A stretch of 64,000 nucleotides of DNA from Planctomycetota bacterium (GTDB lineage: Bacteria; Planctomycetota; B15-G4; SIAN01), in NCBI GenBank assembly GCA_028289345.1, contig JANQQL010000028.1, positions 178,805-242,804 of the forward strand. The letters are read 5' to 3'. Below, in pieces: positions 23,710 to 32,515 of the stretch. Both the position numbers and the translations under genes were made by a program. Below the pieces are notes generated by a model that worked only from the letters and a program-made list of their open reading frames with translations, ran no database searches and was not told the origin of the DNA. Every line of letters starts with the position of its first letter. The stretch's first letter is position 1.

Positions 23710-24653
23710 GGATTCGCTCCTTCGGCCGCGCCTCCCAGGGTTTTCAAGTAAGCCATGAGGGAGAGGATTTGCGTCTCGTTGACCTGGCCCTGATAAGTGG
23801 GCATCAGAGGCTCGTAGCCGAACACGACCTTGCGCGCCGGCCGCAAAATGGACTCACGGATGTATTCTTCATCGGCAATGGCTTCGCCCCCACCAACCAA
23901 GAGCCGTTTGCTTCCGAACACTCCCGCCAAGTCCGGCCCCTTCTGATCAGAGCCGGCGGCGTGGCAGGTGTTGCAGCGAAGGTCGGTGAACAGGCGTTCG
24001 CCCGCCTGCACGGGTGTTTCGCCCGCGGGCTGGCCACTCAGCCATGCTTCGTACTCCGAAGGCTCCATCACCACCACCTTGCCGATCATCACCGAGTGAT
24101 CGGTCCCACAATACTCCGCACAGAAAAGGTGGAAGCTGCCGGTCTTGTCCGCGGTGAAGTGGGCCCGGGTGTAGACGCCGGGCACGACATCGCGTTTGAA
24201 GCGAAACGCCGGCACGTAGAAACTGTGAATGACGTCTTCCGAGGTCATGGTCAGCAAGATGGGAACGCCGACTGGCACGTGCAGCGCGTTGATCTCACGC
24301 TGCCCCGAGGGATGCTGAAGCTTCCACATCCACTGCTTGCCGGTGACCGAGATCTCGATCCCATCGGGGGGCATGTCTTGATGCTCGATGTACAGCTTCG
24401 CTCCCCACCCGAAGATGAACAGAGCGATCACCAGGGGGATCCCCGACCAGGTGAGCTCCAACAAGATCGAACCATGCACGGGAGTGGGAACCGGCGAACG
24501 GCGATGTCGGTACCGGACACTGAGGTACGCCAAGGCGGCGACGATGACCGTGACGAAGAAGATGGTCACGCCGATCAGGAAGAAATACAGGTAGTCCACC
24601 TGGTCGGCGAACTCGCTGGCGGCCTCCGGGAAGATTCCGAGTTTTTCCAGCAT
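23706..24653 (-). CDS. coxB: Cytochrome c oxidase subunit II fused to cytochrome c (caa3 type)
   Basis: Electron-entry subunit of the oxidase, 315 aa. Two N-terminal helices (YFFLIGVTIFFVTVIVAALAY and ELTWSGIPLVIALFIFGWGA) anchor an extracytoplasmic cupredoxin domain. The CuA ligands are the His in VIHSFYVPAF and CAEYCGTDHSVM. After about residue 220 comes a fused cytochrome c domain with CNTCH and an axial Met near PLMPTYQG. This fusion defines caa3 oxidases and removes the need for a separate soluble cytochrome c. The frame is open 15 codons further, but ATG 24653 has GGAGG nine bases upstream inside the end of sco. The next gene overlaps by ATGA. Confidence 0.95.
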   Translation of the reverse strand: MLEKLGIFPEAASEFADQVDYLYFFLIGVTIFFVTVIVAALAYLSVRYRHRRSPVPTPVHGSILLELTWSGIPLVIALFIFGWGAKLYIEHQDMPPDGIEISVTGKQWMWKLQHPSGQREINALHVPVGVPILLTMTSEDVIHSFYVPAFRFKRDVVPGVYTRAHFTADKTGSFHLFCAEYCGTDHSVMIGKVVVMEPSEYEAWLSGQPAGETPVQAGERLFTDLRCNTCHAAGSDQKGPDLAGVFGSKRLLVGGGEAIADEEYIRESILRPARKVVFGYEPLMPTYQGQVNETQILSLMAYLKTLGGAAEGANP

Positions 24654-24655
24654 GG

Positions 24656-25495
24656 TTAGACTTTCCTCCGGCGTCGATCTCGACGCAGCATCCACCACAC
24701 CGAGGTGGCGAGCACTGCCACCGTGGCCACCCCACTCGCCTGAATGGTCCCCATGATCACCGGGCCGTACTTGCCGGTGGTCGGGTCATAGTGCAGGCAA
24801 AGCAGGAGAAACTGATCGACCAAGCTCCCGATCTTGCCATCGGACGCTTCCACCAGGCCCAATCGAAGGTCCCTCGGCGAATAGTCGATGCCATAGAAGT
24901 AACGGGACAGAACACGGCCCGGAGTGGTGACCATCACGCCGGCGGCATGGGCGAACTCATCCGACACAGGATCGTAGACGTACTCGAATCCTGCCGCCTG
25001 GGTCGCCGCACGGATCTCTTCCGAGTCTGCCAACAGGAACCGGACCCCGTCGTTGTCCTCGAGTTCCGCGCGCTCCAGGAAGGTCTCCCTGGCGGCCGTC
25101 GCCAGCTCCGGCGTCTCCTCCGGATCGATGCTGAGCACCCGCAGGTCGAAGTCCTTCCCCACCTGCAAGTCCACCAAGCGTAGGGATTTGACCAATCCCT
25201 CGAACACCAGGCCGCAGAGCATGGGACACTCGTAGTACACGAACGCAAAGACAACGGGTCGGCTGCTCCATTGATCCTGGAGCGTGCTCTCGCGTCCCCG
25301 GTCGTCCCGCACCGCCAGATCGCCCGGCAACACCTCGCCGAGCCGCTGCTCGAAACGAATGTCCCGGGTGGGATCGAGTCGGTCTTCCGCAGGGCGTCGC
25401 GCGCGGGACGAATCCGCCGCCGCCGCCGGCGCGACCGCCAGCAGCGACACCAACCAGGGGAGACCCAACGCTCGACGCCAGTTCCGCGCGATCAT
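24656..25495 (-). CDS. sco: SCO1/SenC copper chaperone for the oxidase CuA site
   Basis: Membrane or exported thioredoxin-fold protein that delivers copper to CuA of CoxB, 279 aa. A signal segment WLVSLLAVAPAAAA is followed by the SCO domain with the copper-binding YYECPMLCGLV (CxxxC) near residue 90. The distal histidine ligand is probably in EFAHAAGVMV. A C-terminal helix (GVATVAVLATSVWWML) gives a second anchor and ends in a run of arginines. This is longer than many SCO proteins, as in other act-cox clusters. ATG 25495 overlaps the upstream stop, with GAGGAGC at seven bases. Its place directly before coxB fits a dedicated assembly role. Confidence 0.92.
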   Translation of the reverse strand: MIARNWRRALGLPWLVSLLAVAPAAAADSSRARRPAEDRLDPTRDIRFEQRLGEVLPGDLAVRDDRGRESTLQDQWSSRPVVFAFVYYECPMLCGLVFEGLVKSLRLVDLQVGKDFDLRVLSIDPEETPELATAARETFLERAELEDNDGVRFLLADSEEIRAATQAAGFEYVYDPVSDEFAHAAGVMVTTPGRVLSRYFYGIDYSPRDLRLGLVEASDGKIGSLVDQFLLLCLHYDPTTGKYGPVIMGTIQASGVATVAVLATSVWWMLRRDRRRRKV

Positions 25496-25863
25496 CGCTG
25501 CTCCTCGTTGGCGGAACGCCGTTCGAGGTACAGATCCATCGCACGCTCCACCGGGATTTGTACGACCCCTTCCCCCGGGTCCACCCACCGATACTCCTGC
25601 AAGGACTGTTCCATCGCGGCGCGGTGGGCGTCGATGTCCCCGGTGGGGCGGGCTTGGAGCAACGGGGCGGGTGTCTCTTCGCGCACCTCTGCCCGCGGGT
25701 GCGAAATGCCCAGCGGTTCGGAGCGGAACACGTCCAACAGGATGATGCACGCCACGATGGACACCGCGGTCAACACGAGGAGCGCAATGCTGAAAACGAT
25801 CAGCGGCCGCATCCTCAGATCGGAGGTTTCGTAGTTCACCGAATCTTTGGCGGGATCACTCAT
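25492..25863 (-). CDS. Unknown single-pass membrane protein of the act-cox operon
   Basis: A 123-aa protein with a cytoplasmic N-terminus of about 20 residues and one helix (PLIVFSIALLVLTAVSIVACI). An extracytoplasmic tail of about 75 residues includes EETPAPLLQARPTGDIDAHR and VDPGEGVVQIPVERAMDLY. The tail segment LQARPTGDIDAHRAAMEQSL...YRWVDPGEGVVQIPVERAM recalls short proteins often found between actF and the cox genes, but no named family was recognised and no cofactor motif is present. It overlaps both neighbours by four bases, so it is made in step with ActF and SCO. An assembly or bridging role for the ACIII-caa3 supercomplex is a guess from position. Confidence 0.8.
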   Translation of the reverse strand: MSDPAKDSVNYETSDLRMRPLIVFSIALLVLTAVSIVACIILLDVFRSEPLGISHPRAEVREETPAPLLQARPTGDIDAHRAAMEQSLQEYRWVDPGEGVVQIPVERAMDLYLERRSANEEQR

Positions 25864-27038
25864 GAGGTCTTCAGCTCCGCGTAGCCGGTGCGTAGCTGTC
25901 CCTTGTCCTCCAAAGGCGCTCGGGTGTGACGCATTTGCCGACGGAAATTCCAGGCCCAAAGTCCCCCCATGCCAACCGCCGCGGCTCCATCCATCCAGTG
26001 CAGGAAGAACCCATGAGGATGGAACGCTGGCACGACCACCCAGACGAGGTCCACGAAGCGCAGCGCGAGAAGAAACGCGGCGATCTTCCACAGACGCTCT
26101 CCGTGTCGCTTGTTCTTCCGACTGAGCAACAGCAAGAACGGCACCGCGAAGTGGAACAGCACGAGAAGGAGCGACACGGCTTGCCAGCCGTGGGCGGTGC
26201 GATGCAAGTACCAGGGGGTTTCTTCCGGCAGGTTGCCGGACCAGATGATCAGGTACTGGGAAAAGGAAACGTAGGCCCACAGCATCACGAAAGCGAACAG
26301 AAGATTGCCAAGGTCGTGAAGCTGCTTCTCCTTCACCAAGCGAGCGAAATCCGGGCGCCTCATCAGGAAGTGCAGCATGATGATCGACAAACACATGACC
26401 GAGAGCGCCTGGCCGACGATGAAATGCATGCCATAGATCGTCGAGAACCAGTGGGGCTCGAGGGACATTCCCCAGTCCACGGCGGCGAAAGACATGGTCA
26501 AGCAATACATGGCGAGGGCCGGTGCGCTGACCTTGCGCAGGCGCCGTCCCAGGGCCGTCTCAGCCCGATCCGCATAGTTGCGCCAGATCCTCCCCGTCCA
26601 CCAGGCAAGAGCCACCCACATGACCAGGTAGAAGATCGAGCGCGCCAGGAAGAACGGAGTGTTCAGGTACGGGCTCTTGTGTTGCAGCACCGGATCTGCG
26701 GCTACCACGTCCGCGTGGGACCACTCGTACAAGTCGTGAACGCCGAAGCACAGCGGGGTGAACAGTGCCACCATCAACCAAAGAGTCCGGGTCCCGGCAC
26801 GCAGTACCGGCTTGATGGCGAACCCCCATCCCCCACCGGTCAGGTTGTGCAATAGCTGTAGGGCCAGGGATCCGAGTGGCAAGCCAAGAAAGAACAAGAA
26901 GGCCAACAGGTACGAGCGGAAGAACTGGGTCTTGTCCAGAATCGCACCGACGCCAAGCGCAGCCAGACCGACGATGCCAACGACCAGTGCCTTCTTGGCC
27001 GCTTGGTCTGCGGGAGTGGGAGGGGCTTCAGCGTTCAT
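25860..27038 (-). CDS. actF: Alternative complex III subunit ActF (quinone-side NrfD-like membrane protein)
   Basis: Integral membrane subunit of the quinol:cytochrome c oxidoreductase, 392 aa with about ten helices (for example RSYLLAFLFFLGLPLGSLAL and IFYLVMWVALAWW). Landmarks of the family are LHNLTGGGWGFAIKPVLRAG after the second helix, DLYEWSH, SFAAVDWGMSLEPHWFSTIYG and FSQYLIIWSGNLPEET. ActF resembles half of an NrfD/PsrC protein and packs beside ActC in known ACIII structures (family knowledge). ATG 27038 overlaps the actE stop (ATGA). It contributes to the proton path, whereas quinol is thought to bind at ActC. Confidence 0.93.
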   Translation of the reverse strand: MNAEAPPTPADQAAKKALVVGIVGLAALGVGAILDKTQFFRSYLLAFLFFLGLPLGSLALQLLHNLTGGGWGFAIKPVLRAGTRTLWLMVALFTPLCFGVHDLYEWSHADVVAADPVLQHKSPYLNTPFFLARSIFYLVMWVALAWWTGRIWRNYADRAETALGRRLRKVSAPALAMYCLTMSFAAVDWGMSLEPHWFSTIYGMHFIVGQALSVMCLSIIMLHFLMRRPDFARLVKEKQLHDLGNLLFAFVMLWAYVSFSQYLIIWSGNLPEETPWYLHRTAHGWQAVSLLLVLFHFAVPFLLLLSRKNKRHGERLWKIAAFLLALRFVDLVWVVVPAFHPHGFFLHWMDGAAAVGMGGLWAWNFRRQMRHTRAPLEDKGQLRTGYAELKTS

Positions 27039-27601
27039 CGCAGAGACTCCTCCAAGGAACCTCGTTCGGACGCGGGGACATCGTCAATCGACGCATGGCG
27101 ACTCAATTGGAGTGCTTTGACGTACGCGGTGATGGCCCAGCGGTCCTCGACGGGAATTCGATCCGAATAGTCGTACATCGAGCCATAGCCATTGGTGATC
27201 ACATCGAAGAAGTAGCCCGGGGGCGATTCTCGCAACCGATCGATGTGCAGACTGGTCGGTGCCTTGACCCCACGCTGAACCGCCATGCCCTGACCGAAAC
27301 CGGTGGCGTCGTGGCAAATCGCACAGAAGATCTGATACCGAGACTGGCCGCGCTCGAGGAACGCTCGATCCACGGTCATCGGGTAATCAACGGCGGGTGC
27401 TCCGTCCTGCAATCCTCGGTACAGGTGGTCGTCCAGCCGCAGCTGGCCACGCGCCACGGTACCCTCGACCTGGGGACGCACCGCGCGGCCGTCGGCGAAG
27501 AACTCGCTCGATTCGTACGCCTCCAGTTTCGCTTGGTCATGCATGTCTTGGCGACAGGCGGCCATCACCAACAACACCAGAATGAGGGGAAACCGGTTCA
27601 T
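27035..27601 (-). CDS. actE: Alternative complex III subunit ActE (monohaem cytochrome c lipoprotein)
   Basis: Lipid-anchored cytochrome c of 188 aa. The N-terminus is a lipoprotein signal, FPLILVLLVMAACRQD, with lipidated Cys at about residue 17. The single haem site is FCAICHDATGFGQGM near residue 105. SPPGYFFDVITNGYGSMYDYSDRIPVEDRW with the axial methionine follows (quoted in parts: VITNGYGSMYDYSD; IPVEDRWAI). ActE carries electrons out of ACIII, here most likely to the cytochrome c domain fused to CoxB. The longer open frame upstream is not used: ATG 27601 overlaps the actD stop by ATGA. Confidence 0.93.
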   Translation of the reverse strand: MNRFPLILVLLVMAACRQDMHDQAKLEAYESSEFFADGRAVRPQVEGTVARGQLRLDDHLYRGLQDGAPAVDYPMTVDRAFLERGQSRYQIFCAICHDATGFGQGMAVQRGVKAPTSLHIDRLRESPPGYFFDVITNGYGSMYDYSDRIPVEDRWAITAYVKALQLSRHASIDDVPASERGSLEESLR

Positions 27602-28152
27602 GGATGCGGCACCTCCGCGAGGCTCAGCGGCTCGAGCTCCCTCAAGAGCTGCTCCGCGTCTTCTTGCTCGTAGCGGGGATCCCGCGACAACAACATCAGG
27701 AAGAACCGGTCGCCGCTCGCCATTTTGAATTGAGGCACGCTGAACACCGGATGATGAGGACGCGGCAACCCGTTCAGAGCCAACATTCCCAGAACCGCGG
27801 TCAGAGCCGCTCCCAGGATGGTGGTTTCGAAGGTCACGATGATGAACGACGGCCAGGAATTGAACGGTCGCCCGCCCACGTTGAGTGGATAGTCCACCAC
27901 GCTGGCGTAGTACTGCAGCGCGAACCCGCCCACGGCACCGAGGATCCCGCCGATCAAGACCAGGAAGGGCAATCGATTGCGGTAGCCCAGGGCGTGGCAA
28001 ACCTCATGCACGGGAAGCGGCGTGTAGGCCTCCATGTCGCGGTACCCGGCTTCGCGACTCTTGTGAATGGCCTGCAACAAATCGTCGACGTTGGGGAACT
28101 CTGCCAGTAACCCGAAGCAGGACGGCGCTCCCTTGTCTAGCACGGAGCTCAT
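27598..28152 (-). CDS. actD: Alternative complex III subunit ActD (DUF3341)
   Basis: Small membrane subunit of ACIII, 184 aa, DUF3341 family. It opens with the cytoplasmic motif FGLLAEFPNVDDLLQAIHKS and the conserved GYRDMEAYTPLPVHE. Two helices follow (LPFLVLIGGILGAVGGFALQYY and a second near ALTAVLGMLAL), separated by YPLNVGGRPFNSWPSFIIV. The C-terminal part with GDRFFLMLLSRDP is again cytoplasmic. The length and all these landmarks are standard. ActD is structural; no cofactor is expected. ATG 28152 shares a base with the actC stop (TGATG). Confidence 0.93.
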   Translation of the reverse strand: MSSVLDKGAPSCFGLLAEFPNVDDLLQAIHKSREAGYRDMEAYTPLPVHEVCHALGYRNRLPFLVLIGGILGAVGGFALQYYASVVDYPLNVGGRPFNSWPSFIIVTFETTILGAALTAVLGMLALNGLPRPHHPVFSVPQFKMASGDRFFLMLLSRDPRYEQEDAEQLLRELEPLSLAEVPHP

Positions 28153-29540
28153 CAGTGCCCCTCCCCATTGCCGTTCGCGCCGGAACCCTTGGGGCGGCCA
28201 CCCGGCACGATGGTCCGCATCTCGAAGATGGAAATCATCGGCAAGAAGCGGATGAACAGGAACAGCAGCGCCCCGAACAAGCCCAGGGTTCCGATGAACA
28301 GCGACCAGTCCCAGAAGGTCGCGTGGTAGTCATCCCACGAGGACGGCAGATAGTCGCGGCTCAAGCTGGTCACCACGATCAGGAAGCGTTCCAGCCACAT
28401 TCCGACGTTCACGAACATCGCCACGATCATCAGACCCACCGTGCTATGGCGCACCTTGCGGAACCACAGCATCTGGGGAGCCAGCACGTTGCACAGCATC
28501 AAGGGCCAGAACACGTGGGCGAACGGTCCGATCAGGCGGTTCGAAACGATGGCCGTCTCGTACGGACTGGCGCTGTACCAGGCCATGAACAGTTCCATGA
28601 TGTAGCCGTAGGCCACGATCATGCCGGTCGCCAGCATCACCTTCGCCATGTTCTGAAGATGGCGCATGGTGATGTAATCTTCGAGCTGGTAGATCTTGCG
28701 CAACGGAATCGCCAGGGTCAGCACCATGGCAAACCCGGCGAAAATCGCCCCGGCCACGAAGTACGGCGGGAACACCGTCGCGTGCCAGCCGGGCACGATG
28801 CTGACCGCGAAGTCGAAACTCACCACCGTGTGCACCGAGACCACCAGCGGCGTCGCCAGTCCGGCGAGCAGAAGGTAAGCGGTCTCGTAACGTTCCCAGT
28901 GTCGTGCGGCACCGCGCCAGCCCATGGCAAGCAGTCCGTACACCACTTTGCCGAACCCGGTCTGGGCCCGGTCGCGGAGTGTCGCCAGGTCAGGAATCAG
29001 ACCGACGTACCAAAACAGTGCCGAAACGGTGGCGTAGGTACTGACGGCGAACACGTCCCACAGCAGCGGACTCCGGAATTGCGGCCACATGCCCATGGTG
29101 TTCGGATAGGGCAACAGCCAGTAGGCCAGCCAAGGCCTTCCGACATGGAGCAGTGGGAACAAACCGGCACAGGACACCGCAAACAGAGTCATGGCCTCGG
29201 CGAATCGATTGATCGAAGTTCGCCATTCTTGATTCAACAGAAGCAGGATGGCAGAGATCAGAGTGCCGGCGTGACCAATCCCGATCCACCAAACGAAGTT
29301 GATGATCGCGAAACCCCAGCCCACAGGAACGTTGAGTCCCCAGATGCCCACGCCCTTCACGAGCAGCACCGTGATCGAGTACAGCAACAGCATGACCAGG
29401 GCGAAACACACCATCAGGCCGAGAATCCAGCCCTTGCCCACCTTGCGTTCCAGCACGATGGAGCTGATTTTCTCGGTGACCGTGGTCAGATTTTGGTCAC
29501 CCGCCACCGAGGACATGGGAGAAGTTGGCTCCGCACTCAT
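28152..29540 (-). CDS. actC: Alternative complex III subunit ActC (NrfD/PsrC-like quinol-binding subunit)
   Basis: Large membrane subunit of ACIII, 462 aa with about ten helices, NrfD/PsrC superfamily. Recognisable segments are GVGIWGLNVPVGWGFAIINFVWW (in parts: GLNVPVGWGFAI), WWIGIGHAGTLISAIL, QEWRTSINRFAEAMTLFAV, HVGRPWLAYWLLPYPNT and GWHATVFPPYFVAGAI. These match the conserved helices around the quinol pocket near the periplasmic face described for ACIII. Electrons pass from quinol to the iron-sulfur clusters of ActB. The ATG at 29540 overlaps the actB stop (ATGA). Confidence 0.95.
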   Translation of the reverse strand: MSAEPTSPMSSVAGDQNLTTVTEKISSIVLERKVGKGWILGLMVCFALVMLLLYSITVLLVKGVGIWGLNVPVGWGFAIINFVWWIGIGHAGTLISAILLLLNQEWRTSINRFAEAMTLFAVSCAGLFPLLHVGRPWLAYWLLPYPNTMGMWPQFRSPLLWDVFAVSTYATVSALFWYVGLIPDLATLRDRAQTGFGKVVYGLLAMGWRGAARHWERYETAYLLLAGLATPLVVSVHTVVSFDFAVSIVPGWHATVFPPYFVAGAIFAGFAMVLTLAIPLRKIYQLEDYITMRHLQNMAKVMLATGMIVAYGYIMELFMAWYSASPYETAIVSNRLIGPFAHVFWPLMLCNVLAPQMLWFRKVRHSTVGLMIVAMFVNVGMWLERFLIVVTSLSRDYLPSSWDDYHATFWDWSLFIGTLGLFGALLFLFIRFLPMISIFEMRTIVPGGRPKGSGANGNGEGH

Positions 29541-32515
29541 GCCGGATACTCGGGGTTGGGGTTCTTGAGCTTGGCCAGGTACGTGGTTCTCGGCTTGGTG
29601 CCGAGTTCCTCCAACAGGGCGTAGTGCCTGGGATTCTCTCGCAATCGGGCGACCTCGCTGGAAGCGTCATTGAGGTTGCCGAAGGTGATGGCCTGGGTGG
29701 GGCAAACCGCCTGGCAGGCAGTCCGAACCTCTCCGTCTCGAATCGGGCGCCCTTCTTTCTTGGCCTCGATCCGCGCCTGATTGATGCGCTGCACGCAGTA
29801 CGTGCATTTCTCCATCACCCCCCGGGTGCGAACCGTGACATCGGGGTTGCGACCGAGCTTCAGCACTTCGGTCTTGGTGTCGGAGTACCCGAAGAAGTTG
29901 AACCGTCGAACCTTGTACGGGCAGTTGTTGGAGCAGTAGCGCGTGCCGACGCAGCGATTGTAGACCATTTCGTTCAGCCCTTCTGGGCTGTGCACGGTCG
30001 CCGCCACGGGACAGACCACCTCGCAAGGTGCTTCTTCGCAGTGCATGCAAGGCACCGGCTGGTGCAGGACCTCTGGGTTTTCGTCCTCGCCTTCGTAGTA
30101 GCGGTCGATCCGGATCCAGTGCATTTCCCGGCCGTTCAGCACTTCGTCGCGACCCACCACCGGGATGTTGTTCTCTGCCTGACAGGAAACCAGGCAGGCG
30201 TCGCATCCGGTGCACGTGTTGAGATTGATCACCATCCCCCAGGCGTTTTCCGCGGGAGGATGACCGGGATACATGGACAGATCGCCGTGGTGGGAGCCGC
30301 CCGCATCTTCGGGAACTCCGTTTTCGACCCAGTCGGCCAGGTCGAAACGGCGGACCAGGTCGCGCCCCTCCATGTTTGCGTGGTCTTGCACGCTGGCCAG
30401 GGCGTGTTTGCGTCCTGGCAGGGCACGCACGGTCAAGCCACTACGATTCCATGGCTTCGCGGACGAGCGGAGAGGGTTGGCATCGAAACCGACTTGCCGC
30501 CCCACTTTGCCGATCTGCTCTCGACCGGCACCCAAGTGGACGGTCACTGTCCGGTCAGGATGACCCGGCATGGGCCAAGCGGGCGCCACCGTGCTCTGCT
30601 CGCCGAGACGGAGTTCGACAAGATCGCCGGCCTCGACGTTCAGCTCACGCGCGTCGGCAGGACTGAGGCAGGCCGCATTTCCCCACGTCAACCGGGTCAG
30701 AGAACGCGGCGATTCTTGAAGCCAACCGTTGTTGGCGTAGCGGCCGTCGCGGACCGACGAGTCCATTCGCACGCAAAGGGACCAGTCGCCGTTGCTCGAG
30801 TCCGACCGAGGAACCTTCGCCACATCCACCGCAGGCACGCTTCGCGACTCAAAGGCGGTTCCGGCGATCACGCCGTCGTGCAGCGAGGTCTTCCAGAAGC
30901 TCTCGAAGGCGGCGGAGTCCTCGGTCATCCCCCGTTCCCGCTTCCAGTGGTCGCGGACCAGGTCGTGGGCCGGCTGTCCGGACTTCCCACACAACGCCGC
31001 CACCAGCTCGTGAGCGCTCCGGCCCCCGAACAAGGGCGCAATCAGCGGCTGAACGATCGAGCAAGTGCCGTCGTGAGCCCGCAGATCACTCCACGACTCC
31101 AGAGGATGCAGTTCGGGAACGTGCCAAACACAGCGGAACGAAGTTTCGTCTTCTTGGGCGCTCAGGTGGACCGTGAACGGAACCTTCTCCAGCGCCGATT
31201 CGAAATCCACGTCGCCCGGAGCCGTGTAAACCGGGTTTCCTCCCAGAATCACCAAGGTCTCGACGTCGCCCGCGTCCATGTCCGCGGCCAACTCTCGGAG
31301 CGAATCGGAACAGGAGGTGGGCGCGTATTGAGAGGGAATGGCATAGGAGACCGGGCCCCCCACCGAACCGAGGGTTTGGTTCATGGCCGCGGCCAGCGCG
31401 TGCACGGCGGGGCTCTGCTCGAACCCCGGCATGACCACCGCCCGGGCTCCTGACTTCTTCAGGTCCGCGGCGACGGCTTGGGCACGCGCCTTGTCCTTCT
31501 CGGGCAAGCCCGCGCTGGTCACCGACACCCCCAGCCCTGCCGCCACTTCGCGAGCGAAGTCTTCAATCTGCGCGGGGGACATGACGAGGCGGTGATCGGC
31601 CATTCCACCGGTCAGCGTGGGCGAACTCTCCGCAACATACAGGCGGTTCATTCCGCCCTCGGCGTCTGGCTCTCTGCGCGCCGCAAATTCTCGCGCGTGT
31701 CGCAAAGATCCGGCATCCGAGTGCAAGACATCGCCATCCAAGACCAGGATCACGTCCGCTTGATCCAGTCGATAGCGAGGAGTCAGGTCTTCGCCGAACG
31801 CGAGCAAACTTCCCGCCCGCACCTGGTCCCGGTGATCGGCTTGCCATTGATGCCAACCCGCTTCCGGGAACAACTCGAGGAACAAGTCTCGCTGCCGCGA
31901 AAGGGTCGGAGAGAGAATGCTCTCACTCAACACCCGCAGTCCCTTGCCCCCGTTGCCCTGGTGCCCTTCGACACGCTCGACCAATCGAGTCAGCATGCGA
32001 TCCCAAGTGTCGATGCGACCGGCATTCAGCACCGCGTGGGAGCGATCCGGATCGTAGAGATCCAAGATCGAAGCCTGCGCCTGACTGTCCGTCGCCCCGA
32101 GGCTCGACGGATGCTCCGGGTTGCCCTCGACCTTGGTCGGCCTCCCCATGTGACTTTCGACCAGGATGCCCAGCGCATCGCCGCGACTGGGATAGGCGGT
32201 CGCGAAGTACAGCGGCTTGCCGGGGATGACGTCTTCGGGATTGCGACCGTAGGGAACAATGGTCTCCTTCGGCTGGCGCGTGCAACCGCCTAGACCCGCC
32301 AACGCCAGGGACGCCCCCATCACCTGCAAGAAACCACGCCGGTCCAGGGTGTGATCCAAGCGAAGTTGCTGGGAAGGAAAGTGCTCCTCCAAGAGCTTTC
32401 GAACCGGCTCCGTGGTGGAGAGTTCTTCGAGGCGCTGCCAATAGGCTTGACCGTGGCACCGGTCGAGTTCGCGTTGAATGTGCTCGAGGGATGGATCGCG
32501 AGCCGCTGATTTCAT
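29537..32515 (-). CDS. actB: Alternative complex III subunit ActB (molybdopterin-fold / iron-sulfur protein)
   Basis: Extracytoplasmic iron-sulfur subunit of ACIII, 992 aa. The N-terminal HTLDRRGFLQVMGASLALA is a twin-arginine-type signal, and LGGC just after could be lipidated. Residues 60-650 resemble a molybdopterin oxidoreductase chain that has lost its cofactor. The C-terminal part is a ferredoxin-like domain with four cysteine groups: CTGCDACLVSCQAENNIP, CMHCEEAPCEVVCP, CVGTRYCSNNCPYKVRRFNF and CTYCVQRINQAR with CQAVCP, enough for three [4Fe-4S] and one [3Fe-4S] cluster as in known ACIII. ATG 32515 overlaps the actA stop by ATGA; upstream open frame is not coding. It relays electrons from ActC to the haems of ActA and ActE. 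Confidence 0.95.
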   Translation of the reverse strand: MKSAARDPSLEHIQRELDRCHGQAYWQRLEELSTTEPVRKLLEEHFPSQQLRLDHTLDRRGFLQVMGASLALAGLGGCTRQPKETIVPYGRNPEDVIPGKPLYFATAYPSRGDALGILVESHMGRPTKVEGNPEHPSSLGATDSQAQASILDLYDPDRSHAVLNAGRIDTWDRMLTRLVERVEGHQGNGGKGLRVLSESILSPTLSRQRDLFLELFPEAGWHQWQADHRDQVRAGSLLAFGEDLTPRYRLDQADVILVLDGDVLHSDAGSLRHAREFAARREPDAEGGMNRLYVAESSPTLTGGMADHRLVMSPAQIEDFAREVAAGLGVSVTSAGLPEKDKARAQAVAADLKKSGARAVVMPGFEQSPAVHALAAAMNQTLGSVGGPVSYAIPSQYAPTSCSDSLRELAADMDAGDVETLVILGGNPVYTAPGDVDFESALEKVPFTVHLSAQEDETSFRCVWHVPELHPLESWSDLRAHDGTCSIVQPLIAPLFGGRSAHELVAALCGKSGQPAHDLVRDHWKRERGMTEDSAAFESFWKTSLHDGVIAGTAFESRSVPAVDVAKVPRSDSSNGDWSLCVRMDSSVRDGRYANNGWLQESPRSLTRLTWGNAACLSPADARELNVEAGDLVELRLGEQSTVAPAWPMPGHPDRTVTVHLGAGREQIGKVGRQVGFDANPLRSSAKPWNRSGLTVRALPGRKHALASVQDHANMEGRDLVRRFDLADWVENGVPEDAGGSHHGDLSMYPGHPPAENAWGMVINLNTCTGCDACLVSCQAENNIPVVGRDEVLNGREMHWIRIDRYYEGEDENPEVLHQPVPCMHCEEAPCEVVCPVAATVHSPEGLNEMVYNRCVGTRYCSNNCPYKVRRFNFFGYSDTKTEVLKLGRNPDVTVRTRGVMEKCTYCVQRINQARIEAKKEGRPIRDGEVRTACQAVCPTQAITFGNLNDASSEVARLRENPRHYALLEELGTKPRTTYLAKLKNPNPEYPA

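Noticed and set aside
29525..31453. 642-codon plus-strand open frame opposite actB
   Set aside because: Antisense to the conserved iron-sulfur and molybdopterin-fold regions of ActB, without motif support.
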